64,000 bases of DNA. It comes from UBA6080 sp964607515 (GTDB taxonomy: Bacteria; Fermentibacterota; Fermentibacteria; Fermentibacterales; JCC-6). This document shows positions 1 to 8,954 of this stretch, in pieces. The stretch's first letter is position 1. Every line of letters starts with the position of its first letter. The DNA is taken from the NCBI GenBank assembly GCA_964607515.1, contig CAZSKU010000008.1, positions 21,190 through 85,189 of the forward strand. The letters run 5' to 3'. The notes under the pieces are model-generated. The model saw only the letters and a program-made list of their open reading frames with translations, was not told the DNA's origin and made no database searches. The translations under genes were made by a program, and so were the position numbers.

Positions 1-71
1 CCGGGCACTATGTACCCGCTCCCTGAGGACGGGATCTGGGCAAGGATGGAAACAACAAGAAGCAGGATCAC
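1..71 (-). CDS. Exported protein, N-terminal fragment (cut by window edge)
   Basis: The first 23 codons of a minus-strand gene are visible. The GTG start overlaps the TGA stop of the upstream dehydrogenase gene as GTGA, the coupling used many times in this window. The peptide opens with a hydrophobic stretch (ILLLVVSILA) followed by small and polar residues, which reads as a signal peptide. Its place behind two UDP-sugar dehydrogenases suggests an exported polysaccharide-related protein, but nothing of the mature protein is visible, so function is not assigned. Confidence 0.55.
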   Translation of the reverse strand, partial: MILLLVVSILAQIPSSGSGYIVP

Positions 72-1387
72 GCCTTGAATACCTTTTCCTTCCCCCGGAC
101 CACCCCGGAGCAGGCGTTCCTGGTGTCCACCACTATCCGGCTGTGGTCCACGATCCACTGCCAGTCGTAGCAGGAGTGATCCGTGATCACCACCGCGCAA
201 TCATACCCGGCCAGAGCCTCAGGGGACAGCTCCACCCCCACCGGCTGCCGGGTGGTCTGCCTGGTGGACGGGGGAATCCGGGGGACGTAGGGGTCGTTGT
301 AGTCCACTACCGCGCCCCGGGCAATGAGGTTCTCCATCACCTTGATCGCCGGAGTCTCCCGGTAGTCGTCGATGTCGGGTTTGTATGCCATGCCGAGGAT
401 CAGGACCCTGCTTCCGTTCACCGGTTTCCGATGGGCGTTCAGGGCCTCGGCCACCCTCTCCACCACGAACTCCGGCATGGATGTGTTGATCTCTCCCGCC
501 AGCTCGATGAACCTTGTGGGCATCTCGTACTGCCTGGCCTTCCAGGTCAGGTAGAACGGGTCTATGGGTATGCAGTGCCCTCCCAGCCCCGGCCCCGGAT
601 AGAACGGCGTGAAACCGAAGGGTTTCGAGGAGGCAGCCTGGATGACCTCCCATATGTCGATTCCCATCCTGTGCGCCAGAACCTTCAGCTCGTTCACCAG
701 AGCGATGTTGACGGCCCGGTATGTGTTTTCTGTGATCTTGGCCATCTCCGCCACCTCCGGAGAACTCACCGGGATCACGGTGTCTATGGCGAAGGAGTAG
801 ACGAACTCCGCGGCTTCCGTGCACCCGGGGGTCAGCCCCCCCACCAGCTTCGGGATGGTCCGTGTCCTGAAACTGGGGTTCCCCGGGTCCTCCCTCTCCG
901 GCGAGAATGCAACGTGGAAGTCCTTGCCCGCCTTGAGACCGCCGGATTCGAGCACCGGGACCACCTCGTCCCGGGTGGTGCCTGGATAGGTGGTGGACTC
1001 CAGGACCACCAGCTGCCCCCTCTGAAGTACCGCCGCCGCGGCCCGGCATGAGTTGAGCACGAAGCTCAGGTCTGGCTGCCGGTGGTTTCCCAGGGGAGTC
1101 GGAACGGCGATGATTACCGCGTCGGCGCCGGCCAGGAGAGAGAAGTCGGTGGAGGAAGTCAGAAGGCCGGTATTCACCGCCTCCGCGACCCTTCCGTCGG
1201 GTATGTGCTTGAGATAGCTCCTTTTCGCGGCTAGGAGCCTCGGTTTATCCGGGTCGATGTCCACGCCGATCACCGGGCACCCGCCCAGGGCGAACTCCAT
1301 GGCCAGAGGAAGCCCCACGTATCCCAGGCCGATTACTCCAACCACGGGATTCCCCCGCCCGCCAAGCCTCTCCCTGAAAGCGCTCAC
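68..1387 (-). CDS. wbpA: UDP-N-acetylglucosamine 6-dehydrogenase-like (WbpA type)
   Basis: This 439-residue protein is a nucleotide-sugar dehydrogenase that oxidises C6 of a UDP-N-acetylhexosamine to a uronic acid using NAD+. The Rossmann motif GLGYVG lies near residues 20-25 and the catalytic cysteine sits in GGHCIP at about residue 270. The stretch KPFGFTPFYPGPG just before it is typical of the WbpA group rather than of UDP-glucose dehydrogenase. It lies one base beyond the stop of the neighbouring ugd gene and its own stop overlaps the next start, so the three genes are one operon. The exact substrate (GlcNAc or ManNAc form) is inferred from motif style only. Confidence 0.85.
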   Translation of the reverse strand: MSAFRERLGGRGNPVVGVIGLGYVGLPLAMEFALGGCPVIGVDIDPDKPRLLAAKRSYLKHIPDGRVAEAVNTGLLTSSTDFSLLAGADAVIIAVPTPLGNHRQPDLSFVLNSCRAAAAVLQRGQLVVLESTTYPGTTRDEVVPVLESGGLKAGKDFHVAFSPEREDPGNPSFRTRTIPKLVGGLTPGCTEAAEFVYSFAIDTVIPVSSPEVAEMAKITENTYRAVNIALVNELKVLAHRMGIDIWEVIQAASSKPFGFTPFYPGPGLGGHCIPIDPFYLTWKARQYEMPTRFIELAGEINTSMPEFVVERVAEALNAHRKPVNGSRVLILGMAYKPDIDDYRETPAIKVMENLIARGAVVDYNDPYVPRIPPSTRQTTRQPVGVELSPEALAGYDCAVVITDHSCYDWQWIVDHSRIVVDTRNACSGVVRGKEKVFKA

Positions 1388-1388
1388 C

Positions 1389-2690
1389 TCAGCCCCTTCC
1401 GATGCAGTGGTAGGTGAATCCCATGTCCCGAAGCTTCCCGGGATTCCAGATGTTCCTTCCGTCGAAGACCACCTTCCTTCTCATCAGGCCTGACATCCTG
1501 TCGAAGTCGGGCTCCCTGAATTCGGTCCATTCCGTTACCAGGACCAGGGCGTCCGCACCCTCCAGAGCCGAGTAACCTGTTGAGAAGTACCGGATCCTGT
1601 CGCCGAGAATCCTTCGGGCGTAGTCCATGGCCTCCGGGTCGTACGCCTGCACCCGGGCTCCCATGGCGAGAAGGTCTTCGATGATTACCAGAGAAGGGGC
1701 GTCCCTCATGTCGTCGGTGTTCGGCTTGAATGAAAGGCCCCAGAGGGCGAAGGTGAGCCGGGAAAGGTCCGTTCCGAATTCCCGGACTATCTTGGCTCCC
1801 AGAACCTTCTTCTGCAGTTCGTTCACCTCGGTAACCGCATCCAGGATCTTCAGGGGGTATCCGTGCTCCATTGCGGTGTGCCTGAGCGCCTTGACGTCCT
1901 TGGGAAAGCAGCTGCCGCCGTACCCGACCCCCGGGAAGATGAAATGGGGCCCTATCCTGGAGTCGCTGCCGATGCCCCGGCGGATGTCGTGAACATCGGC
2001 GCCGACGATGTCGCAGAGGTTGGCTATCTCGTTGATGAAACTGATCTTGGTTGCCAGCAGGCTGTTGGCCACGTACTTGGTGAGTTCGGCGGAACGGTTG
2101 CTCATCACGTAGATGGGGTTGTTGGTCCTTACGAAGGGCTGGTACAACTCCTTCATCACCTCGGCGGTCTCCGGAGAGTCGGTTCCTATCACCACCCTGT
2201 CGGGCTTCATGAAGTCGTCTATGGCGTCACCCTCTTTGAGGAACTCGGGGTTGCTCACCACGCTCACCGGTTGATCGGTGTGCCGGAGTATCTCATCCCG
2301 GACCCGCTCAGCGGTGCCCACGGGAACGGTGCTCTTGTTCACAACGATCCTGGGGCCGTCCATGTGGCGCCCGATCTCCGCAGCCACCGCCAGCACATGC
2401 TGAAGGTCGGCGCTGCCGTCCTCGTCCGGCGGAGTGCCCACGGCTATGAAGATGATGCTGCTGGCCAGCACCGCCGAAGCGGTGCTCTCGGTGAAAGAGA
2501 GGCGGCCCTCCTTCACGTTCCTCTCCACCAGGGAGTCCAGCCCTGGTTCGTATATCGGCATCACCCCCCGGCGAAGGCTTTCGACTTTTTTCCTGTCGTT
2601 GTCGGCGCAGACCACCGAGTTGCCCATTTCAGCCAGGCAGGCGGCCGCCACAAGCCCCACGTATCCGCTGCCGATCACTGCGATCTTCAT
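1389..2690 (-). CDS. ugd: UDP-glucose 6-dehydrogenase
   Basis: The 433-residue enzyme converts UDP-glucose to UDP-glucuronate with two NAD+. It starts MKIAVIGSGYVGL, giving the dinucleotide-binding GxGxxG at residues 7-12, and carries the catalytic cysteine in GGSCFPKD near residue 260. I chose the ATG at 2690 because GGAGGAAAA lies directly before it; an upstream in-frame ATG at 2720 would add ten residues before the conserved N-terminus. With the WbpA-like gene that follows, it supplies uronic-acid precursors for a capsule, exopolysaccharide or O-antigen. The 92 bases separating it from selB hold no gene. Confidence 0.93.
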   Translation of the reverse strand: MKIAVIGSGYVGLVAAACLAEMGNSVVCADNDRKKVESLRRGVMPIYEPGLDSLVERNVKEGRLSFTESTASAVLASSIIFIAVGTPPDEDGSADLQHVLAVAAEIGRHMDGPRIVVNKSTVPVGTAERVRDEILRHTDQPVSVVSNPEFLKEGDAIDDFMKPDRVVIGTDSPETAEVMKELYQPFVRTNNPIYVMSNRSAELTKYVANSLLATKISFINEIANLCDIVGADVHDIRRGIGSDSRIGPHFIFPGVGYGGSCFPKDVKALRHTAMEHGYPLKILDAVTEVNELQKKVLGAKIVREFGTDLSRLTFALWGLSFKPNTDDMRDAPSLVIIEDLLAMGARVQAYDPEAMDYARRILGDRIRYFSTGYSALEGADALVLVTEWTEFREPDFDRMSGLMRRKVVFDGRNIWNPGKLRDMGFTYHCIGRG

Positions 2691-2782
2691 TTTTCCTCCA
2701 TGTGGAAGGAGATGCTCCAATCCCTTCGAAGGGTATCAAATTGAGAATAACCAACCCTGAATCGGCTGTAAAGGATATTCCC

Positions 2783-4672
2783 TCAACGCCCGGAAGACGG
2801 GCACAACCGCCTGATTTCCCCCTGTCTTCGGGTAAGCCCCCGGTTATCCATGATCTCGGCCCACATCAGGGCGAACTTCCTGCTGACGCCCAACGCCTCC
2901 CGGAATTCTCCAAGCCGGAACTCCCCTTCCCCGAAGGCTTCCCTGGCGATTTCCTCCACCCTGGTGAGCATTCCGGGGGTGGTTACCAGGTCCTCCTCCA
3001 GGGTGAAGACCATCTCCCGGGCGGCCAGGGCCTCCATGTCCTCCCTGCGCACTCCCGGCAGGGGAAGCGCCGCCCCCTGCAGCCCCGCCGCCTCCACCAG
3101 CCCGACGATCCTTCGGGCCTCCGCCAGAAGCTCTCCGGAGAGATCCGCGGGAACCGCCGAGGACGCTATGAAATCGCCCCGCCTGACCAGGACTCCCTCC
3201 TCCATCAGTCCCTGGAGGACGTACCTGATAAGCCACGATGAGGTTCCCTGGGGAAGTCTTCTGGCCAGCCCCGCCGACGGCACCCCGGGGGCCAGGGGGA
3301 CCGTCCGGTGCAGGGATTCCACGGCGCCGGCAACCTTCCTCCTCATGTCCGCCGCAAGGGTCGCCAGCAGAAGCCTGTCGCTCTTGCCGTCCACCGTCCT
3401 CTCGGCCCTTCCGTCATCCACCAGCCGCAGGGCGGCCATGGACGTTTCGCCGGGATCGCTTCCCGACGATGCGCAGAAATCACCGATGACTACCGAGCCC
3501 TCCGGGCTGTCCTCCATGGCTTCCATAAGAACGTCCGCCAGGTCCCCCCGGCTGAGTACCTCCAGGTGGGTCAGCCTCACCTCCCGAAACCGCGCCCTCA
3601 CCTTCGGGGTGCCGGTGTCCAGGACCACTCCGCCGCCCATGGTGAGCACGGGAGAATACCTGCGGAAGACGAACCGGTCTCCCGGAACCGCCACCACCGG
3701 CTGCTCCAGCTGGAAGTGCACGAAGCCCTCGCCTCCCCTGGGTATCGGCGACCCTTCCACGGGGATGGCCCTGGCCATGACCTCGGCGGTTCCCAGGTGA
3801 ATCCTGACCCTCTGCCTGGGATGAAGGTCCACCTCCCCGGGAAGGACGGTGCACCGGGTGTCGAGGCTGGTGAGCGCCCGAAGCCATCCCGGTTCTCCCA
3901 CCATGGCTCCCCTCTGGACATCTTCCTTGTCCAGCCCGGTAAGGTTCAGGGCTATCCTGTCGCCCGCAGCTCCCGAGGCGGCCTTCCGGTGGTCGTTCAC
4001 CCCCAGCTCCCGCACCCTGTACTGACCCCCTCCCGGCTGGATCTCGACGGTGTCTCCCGGTTTCACCACCCCCGACAAGCCTGTGCCGCACACCACCGTG
4101 CCGAATCCCTTCATGCTGAACACCCGGTCCACCGGCAGCCGGAACCTGCCCTCGGAGCTTCTGGTCCGCACTCCATGGACCATCCTGAAGATCTCCTCCC
4201 TCAGGAGTTCCAGCCCCTGCCCCGTCACCACCGAAACCCTCACCACCGGAGCGTCCTGGGCCGGCGTTCCCCGAAGGGCCTCCCTGACCTCCTCCTCCGC
4301 AAGTTCCTGAAGGTCGGCGTCCACCAGGTCGCACTTGGACAGAGCCACCATGCCCCGGTTCACCTCCAGGAGTCTCAGTATGTCAAGGTGTTCCCTGGTC
4401 TGGGGCATGACACCCTCGTCGGCGCTCACCACCAGGAGGAAACAGTCAACGGTGGACACCCCGGCGACCATTGTGCGGATGAACTTCTCATGGCCGGGAA
4501 CGTCTATGAAACTCACGGAGTCGCCCTCCGGGCTCTCCATGAATACGTAGCCCAGTTCGATGGTTATCCCCCGCTGCTTCTCCTCCTTGAGCCGGTCCGG
4601 ATCCCTTCCCGTGAGGGCCAGCATCAGGCTGCTCTTGCCGTGATCTATGTGGCCGGCGGTGCCGACGATCAC
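2783..4672 (-). CDS. selB: Selenocysteine-specific elongation factor SelB
   Basis: SelB delivers selenocysteinyl-tRNA to the ribosome at UGA codons by binding both the tRNA and an mRNA SECIS hairpin. The protein (629 residues) begins IVGTAGHIDHGKSSL, which contains the GTP-binding P-loop, and continues with DVPGHEKFI and SKCD, the G3 and G4 motifs; the C-terminal third has the expected winged-helix character. The GTG start overlaps the selA stop (GTGA), so translation is coupled. A longer open frame to 5092 is out-of-frame selA sequence and was not used. Together with selA this is strong evidence for a selenocysteine trait; selC and selD are not in the window. Confidence 0.95.
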   Translation of the reverse strand: MIVGTAGHIDHGKSSLMLALTGRDPDRLKEEKQRGITIELGYVFMESPEGDSVSFIDVPGHEKFIRTMVAGVSTVDCFLLVVSADEGVMPQTREHLDILRLLEVNRGMVALSKCDLVDADLQELAEEEVREALRGTPAQDAPVVRVSVVTGQGLELLREEIFRMVHGVRTRSSEGRFRLPVDRVFSMKGFGTVVCGTGLSGVVKPGDTVEIQPGGGQYRVRELGVNDHRKAASGAAGDRIALNLTGLDKEDVQRGAMVGEPGWLRALTSLDTRCTVLPGEVDLHPRQRVRIHLGTAEVMARAIPVEGSPIPRGGEGFVHFQLEQPVVAVPGDRFVFRRYSPVLTMGGGVVLDTGTPKVRARFREVRLTHLEVLSRGDLADVLMEAMEDSPEGSVVIGDFCASSGSDPGETSMAALRLVDDGRAERTVDGKSDRLLLATLAADMRRKVAGAVESLHRTVPLAPGVPSAGLARRLPQGTSSWLIRYVLQGLMEEGVLVRRGDFIASSAVPADLSGELLAEARRIVGLVEAAGLQGAALPLPGVRREDMEALAAREMVFTLEEDLVTTPGMLTRVEEIAREAFGEGEFRLGEFREALGVSRKFALMWAEIMDNRGLTRRQGEIRRLCPSSGR

Positions 4673-6039
4673 CCCCAAAGCCGCTCCATCTCCCGGTTGA
4701 GCCGCAGAACCAGGATGTCCTCCTGCCCCGGCAGAACCGTTCTCATGTCCATCTTGACCGTGTTCTCCTCCACCCTGACGGCCACCGCCGGGGAACCGCT
4801 TCTGAGGGCCAGGGCCAGGCCGTCCGGAGAGGGGCAGGAAAGGCTCACGCCCGCCGAGGGGATCGGGGTGTCCGGCAGGGCTCCGCTTCCCACATAGCTG
4901 CCCATCTCCTCCACCGATGCAGAGCACCCGGAGGGCAGGGAAAGCCGCTGAATCAGCGCGGCCGCCCGGTCTGCCATCTCCCCGGGCCTGCCGATGAACA
5001 TGCGGTAGACCGGATGGTGTGCCGCCAGATACGCCGGATCCTCCAGGAAGAGCTTCAGGGTGGCTTCCAGGCCGGCCAGGGTGAGTTTGCACACCCTGAG
5101 GGCCCGGGCCAGGGGATGCTTCCTGATCCTGTCAATGCAGATCTTCGTCCCCAGGAGTATGCCCGCCTGGGGTCCGCCTATGAGCTTGTCGCCGGAACAG
5201 GTGACCACCGACGCGCCCGCCTGGATGCTCTGCTGCACCGTAGGTTCGTCGGGAAGACCGAAATTGCCCAGGGGAACCAGGCTTCCGGCCCCGAGGTCGT
5301 CTATGACCGGCACGCCCGCCTCCCGGCCGAGAGCCACCAGTTCCGTCAGGGACGGCTCGCCGGAGAATCCCCTGATCCGGTAGTTGGAGGGGTGGACCCT
5401 GAGAATCGCCGCGGTTCTGTCCGATAACGCCTCCCGGTAATCCCTCAGGTGGGTCCTGTTGGTGCACCCCACCTCCACCATTACGCATCCGCTCTGCCTC
5501 ATGACCTCCGGTATCCGGAACGCTCCGCCTATTTCCACCAGCTGACCCCGGGACACCACCACCTCCCTGCCCGCCGCCATGGATGACAGCACAAGCAGGG
5601 TTGCTCCGGCGTTGTTGTTGGCCACTGTGGCGGCCTCTGCTCCGGTGATCCTGGTCAGGAGTTTCTCGATGTGGGCGTCCCGGTGCCCCCGGCCTCCCGC
5701 CTGCCGGTCCCACTGGAGCACAGCGTAGCCGGTGGCCACCCGGGTAATGTTCTCGACGGCCCCGGCCGGAAGGCATGCCCTTCCCAGGGCAGTATGAAGC
5801 ACGACCCCGGTGGCGTTCACCACCGAGGCCATTGTGGATGCCACGGCCGACCCGGCCCTTTCCGCCGCCGCCGCCACGGTGTCCTCCAGGGTGGGGCAGG
5901 CCCCTCCGGCCAGAACCTTGTTCCTGGCCTCCTCCACCCCTTCCCTGGCGGCCTCCCTGGCCACCGAGGGAGGGTATCCCTCCAGACCCTGGATCACCGC
6001 ATGAACCGGCGGCAACCCCCTGAGACCCCGGTCATCCAT
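4669..6039 (-). CDS. selA: L-seryl-tRNA(Sec) selenium transferase SelA
   Basis: SelA is the PLP enzyme that converts seryl-tRNA(Sec) to selenocysteinyl-tRNA(Sec) with selenophosphate. The 456-residue length is normal. The N-terminal domain carries LRGLPPVHAV, and the PLP lysine is in TCSGDKLIGGPQAG at about residue 285. It begins 15 bases after the rnfB stop and overlaps selB, so it reads as a continuation of the rnf operon. That linkage may simply be shared transcription, or may reflect selenoproteins used in ferredoxin-linked metabolism; the second idea is inference. Confidence 0.95.
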   Translation of the reverse strand: MDDRGLRGLPPVHAVIQGLEGYPPSVAREAAREGVEEARNKVLAGGACPTLEDTVAAAAERAGSAVASTMASVVNATGVVLHTALGRACLPAGAVENITRVATGYAVLQWDRQAGGRGHRDAHIEKLLTRITGAEAATVANNNAGATLLVLSSMAAGREVVVSRGQLVEIGGAFRIPEVMRQSGCVMVEVGCTNRTHLRDYREALSDRTAAILRVHPSNYRIRGFSGEPSLTELVALGREAGVPVIDDLGAGSLVPLGNFGLPDEPTVQQSIQAGASVVTCSGDKLIGGPQAGILLGTKICIDRIRKHPLARALRVCKLTLAGLEATLKLFLEDPAYLAAHHPVYRMFIGRPGEMADRAAALIQRLSLPSGCSASVEEMGSYVGSGALPDTPIPSAGVSLSCPSPDGLALALRSGSPAVAVRVEENTVKMDMRTVLPGQEDILVLRLNREMERLWG

Positions 6040-6054
6040 GGCAGCCTCCCCGGT

Positions 6055-7095
6055 CTAGGGCTGGGCCAGATGGGTCCCCAGCATCCTGATGGACTTCTTG
6101 GGACACTTCGGGACGCACTGCCCGCAGCCCACGCATTTCTCCGGAACCACTTCGTGCTTCTGCCTGACCTCCCCCCGGATGGCCCCGGTGGGGCACACCT
6201 TGGTGCAGAGGGTGCAGCCGATGCACGTGTTGTCTATGAAGGCCTTGGGTCTGGCCGGCACCATGTCCACTATGGCCGAGGTGGGACACTCGCCGGCGCA
6301 GATTCCGCAGTTGATGCACTTCGCCGGATCAATGGAAGCCAGGAAACTCTCGATTGTTATGGCTTCCACGGGACAAGCCTTGGCGCACTTCCCGCAGCCT
6401 ATGCACGCCACGGAACAGGCTTTCCTGGCGATCCCGCCCTTGTCCCTGCTGGAGCAGGCGATTATGACCTTCCTGTCCTCGGGCCACAGGCTGATGATGC
6501 CCCTTGGGCAGGCCGACACGCACTTCCCGCACCCCGTGCACTTCTCAGGGATCACCACAGGCAGACCGTTCTCCCCCATGTAGATGGCGCCGAAGGGACA
6601 GGCCGCCACGCAGTCTCCGAACCCGAGACAACCGTACCTGCAGAGTTTGTGCCCCTCCATGACGAGAAGCGCAGAGGAGCAGTTCTCCGGCCCCCGGTAG
6701 GCGAAGGCGTCCACGGCGCTGTGCCCGCCTCCGCAATGGATCACGGCAACTTTCCTGGCGCTCTCGTCCACGGCCACCCCGAGGATGGAGGCGATCCTGG
6801 CGTTCACACCGGCGCCAGCCGCCACGCACCCCCCGGGGGGAGCCGCTCCGGCGACCACCGCCTCGGCGAAGGCTGCGCATCCGGGGTATCCGCATCCGCC
6901 GCAGTTGGCTCCGGGAAGGATCTCGCCGATCTTCTCGACCCTGGGGTCCTTGGGCACCGCCAGCTTCTTGGCCGCAAGGGCCAGGCCGAGGCCCAGAAGC
7001 AGCCCTATGCCCCCCAGCACGAAGGCCGGAAGGGTCACCGCCGAGCCGGCGTCGGCCCCCTGCAGTACCCGTACCAGAAGAATGACTGAATTCAT
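6055..7095 (-). CDS. rnfB: Rnf complex subunit RnfB, polyferredoxin
   Basis: RnfB takes electrons from reduced ferredoxin and passes them into the Rnf ion pump. The 346-residue protein has an N-terminal membrane anchor (residues about 20-45), then the Fe-S domain CGGCGYPGC, then six further cysteine groups: CRYGC...GDCVAAC, CTGCGKC, CIGCGKC, CINCGIC, CIGCTLC and CVGCGQC. This many clusters matches the long RnfB of anaerobes rather than the short proteobacterial form. The ATG at 7095 gives MNSVILL; the open frame extends further upstream but enters rnfA sequence. It is the last rnf gene and precedes selA. Confidence 0.95.
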   Translation of the reverse strand: MNSVILLVRVLQGADAGSAVTLPAFVLGGIGLLLGLGLALAAKKLAVPKDPRVEKIGEILPGANCGGCGYPGCAAFAEAVVAGAAPPGGCVAAGAGVNARIASILGVAVDESARKVAVIHCGGGHSAVDAFAYRGPENCSSALLVMEGHKLCRYGCLGFGDCVAACPFGAIYMGENGLPVVIPEKCTGCGKCVSACPRGIISLWPEDRKVIIACSSRDKGGIARKACSVACIGCGKCAKACPVEAITIESFLASIDPAKCINCGICAGECPTSAIVDMVPARPKAFIDNTCIGCTLCTKVCPTGAIRGEVRQKHEVVPEKCVGCGQCVPKCPKKSIRMLGTHLAQP

Positions 7096-7099
7096 TCCG

Positions 7100-7744
7100 T
7101 CACCCCCCCAGCCCGGCGAAGCCGAGGAATGCGATGGACATGGCCCCGGCCATGAGAAAGGCGATGGGAAGACCCTTGAGAGCCCGCGGCACCGGTGTCT
7201 GCTCCAGCCGTTCCCGAAGGCCGGCCATAAGCACCAGGGCCAGGGTGAACCCAATCCCCGCCGACACGGCATTGATCAGGCTGAACCCGAGGCTGTACTT
7301 CTCCTCGATGTTCAGCACGGCAACCCCGAGTATCGCGCAGTTGGTGGTGATCAGGGGCAGGTAGATTCCCAGGGCCTGGTAAAGGGCCGGGCTGAACTTC
7401 TGAAGGATCATCTCCACCAGCTGCACCAGGGCGGCGATTATGATGATGAAGGCTATGGTCTTCAGGTAGCTGATTCCCAGGGGCACCAGCAGCAGGTTGT
7501 ACACCGCCCAGCTGCCCAGGGTTGCCAGGGCCATCACGAATATCACCGCGGCCCCCATGCCGACGGCGCTGTCCAGCTGTTTGGAGACGCCCATGAAGGG
7601 GCAGATTCCCAGGAAGCGGCTCAGCACGAAGTTGTTGATGAAGATGGCCCCTATGATGATGGTCATCATGGCGCCGAAACTGAACCCGGGCTCCTGGGTT
7701 CCGGAAGCCGAGACAAGTATCTCAAGTACCGGGGAGGCGCTCAC
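7100..7744 (-). CDS. rnfA: Rnf complex subunit RnfA
   Basis: This 214-residue integral membrane protein is the RnfA subunit, with six predicted membrane helices that host part of the ion pathway and a buried Fe-S site. The hallmark NNFVLSRFLGICPFMG lies near residue 40. The GTG start overlaps the rnfE stop as GTGA. RnfA and RnfE are homologous, and the shared ...GICPFMG / GMCPFLA segments are visible in both. Confidence 0.95.
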   Translation of the reverse strand: MSASPVLEILVSASGTQEPGFSFGAMMTIIIGAIFINNFVLSRFLGICPFMGVSKQLDSAVGMGAAVIFVMALATLGSWAVYNLLLVPLGISYLKTIAFIIIIAALVQLVEMILQKFSPALYQALGIYLPLITTNCAILGVAVLNIEEKYSLGFSLINAVSAGIGFTLALVLMAGLRERLEQTPVPRALKGLPIAFLMAGAMSIAFLGFAGLGG

Positions 7745-8352
7745 CGGGCACCCCCTTTCCGCCTGTTGTCGAGGATGTTGAAGAAGCCCAGTATGAACCC
7801 CATGAGTATGAAGGCCCCCGGGGCCAGGATGGCGATGAGCAGCGGTTGCCGGTTGTAGCCGGAACCCAGGAGGTTGATTCCCAGCCAGGTGCCGTTGCCC
7901 AGGATCTCCCGGAAGGTTGCCATCACCAGCATGGCGAAGGTGAACCCTACACCCATGCCCAGGCCGTCCGCCACGGCTGCTGGAACGGTGTTCTTATTGG
8001 CGAAGCCCTCCGCCCTTCCCAGGATGATGCAGTTCACCACGATCAGGGGGATGAAGATGCCGAGGTTCCGGTGCAGGTCCGGCACGTAGGCGTTCATGAT
8101 GAGGTCCACCAGGGTTACGAAGGTCGCGATGATGACGATATAGCACGGAATCCGCACCTTCGAGGGAATGGCCTTCCTCAGCGCGGCTACCAGGAAGTTG
8201 GAGCACACCAGCACGAACCCCGCCGCGGCCCCCATTCCCAGGGCGTTCTCAACGCTGCTGGTCACCGCCAGGAACGGGCACATTCCCAGGACCAGCCTGA
8301 AGATGGGGTTTTCCTTGTAAATGCCTTTGACGAACTCTCCGGCGAGACTCAC
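7741..8352 (-). CDS. rnfE: Rnf complex subunit RnfE
   Basis: A 203-residue multi-helix membrane subunit of Rnf, homologous to RnfA. It opens with KENPIFRLVLGMCPFLA, the family signature containing the conserved cysteine at about residue 28. GTG is the start, overlapping the rnfG stop by four bases, and its own stop overlaps the rnfA start in the same way. Gene order C-D-G-E-A-B is the standard order in anaerobes. Confidence 0.95.
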   Translation of the reverse strand: MSLAGEFVKGIYKENPIFRLVLGMCPFLAVTSSVENALGMGAAAGFVLVCSNFLVAALRKAIPSKVRIPCYIVIIATFVTLVDLIMNAYVPDLHRNLGIFIPLIVVNCIILGRAEGFANKNTVPAAVADGLGMGVGFTFAMLVMATFREILGNGTWLGINLLGSGYNRQPLLIAILAPGAFILMGFILGFFNILDNRRKGGAR

Positions 8353-8954
8353 AGCGATCCTCCCCCCTCGGTGAAAAGGCCCGCGTCGGACATGGCTTCA
8401 AGGCCCTTCCTCACCGACTGGGTCACCGCCCTGGAGGTGATGGTGCTCCCGGTGATGGCGTCTATGTCCCCGCCGTCCTTGGCCAGCAGCAGCCCCCCGG
8501 CACCCCTGCCTGTGAAGAAGGCGATGAGCCTGGATGGATCGGCCACGTTGGCGCCCAGCCCTGGGGTTTCCTGCTGGAAGAGGATCTGGGTGCCGGTGAC
8601 CACGCCGTCCATTCCACAGGCCACCATGGTCTGCACGGTGCTGGAGTATCCCTTCCCGTACGCTATGAACAGGTAACCGATCAGACGCCCCTCGGAGTAG
8701 ACCCCCACCACGGACAGGGTTTCGTCCGCGGAGGAGTAGGGGTTCTCGAGCCCCGGCACCGAAAGGCTGTCGAAGGAAGCCTCTCCCGAGGCTCCGGGAA
8801 TGGTCGAAGCGGCGCTTTCCATGGCCAGGAGTTTCGCCTCCTCCTTCTGCCGGGCGATTATAGGCTCGGTGAAGCCGTTGACGAAACCCAGTGAGCCGGC
8901 GGCGATCACCGCCACCACCATGAGAACCGCGCCGAGTTTCAGCACCTCAGCCAT
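8349..8954 (-). CDS. rnfG: Rnf complex subunit RnfG, FMN-binding
   Basis: RnfG carries a covalently bound FMN on the outer face of the membrane. The 201-residue protein has one N-terminal membrane helix (residues about 8-27) and the flavinylation motif GSTITS preceded by DAIT at about residues 165-173; the threonine of this motif is the usual attachment residue. It overlaps rnfD by eight bases and rnfE by four. Covalent flavinylation needs an ApbE flavin transferase, which is not in this window. Confidence 0.94.
   Translation of the reverse strand: MAEVLKLGAVLMVVAVIAAGSLGFVNGFTEPIIARQKEEAKLLAMESAASTIPGASGEASFDSLSVPGLENPYSSADETLSVVGVYSEGRLIGYLFIAYGKGYSSTVQTMVACGMDGVVTGTQILFQQETPGLGANVADPSRLIAFFTGRGAGGLLLAKDGGDIDAITGSTITSRAVTQSVRKGLEAMSDAGLFTEGGGSL

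Noticed and set aside
1..70. Selenocysteine read-through at the TGA ending the WbpA-like gene
   Set aside because: The extension after TGA carries no conserved residues and soon stops, while an overlapping GTG start with a signal peptide explains the region.
3308..4897. 529-codon open frame on the plus strand opposite selB
   Set aside because: It is an antisense shadow of the high-GC selB gene, with Pro/His/Arg-rich low-quality sequence and no ribosome binding site.
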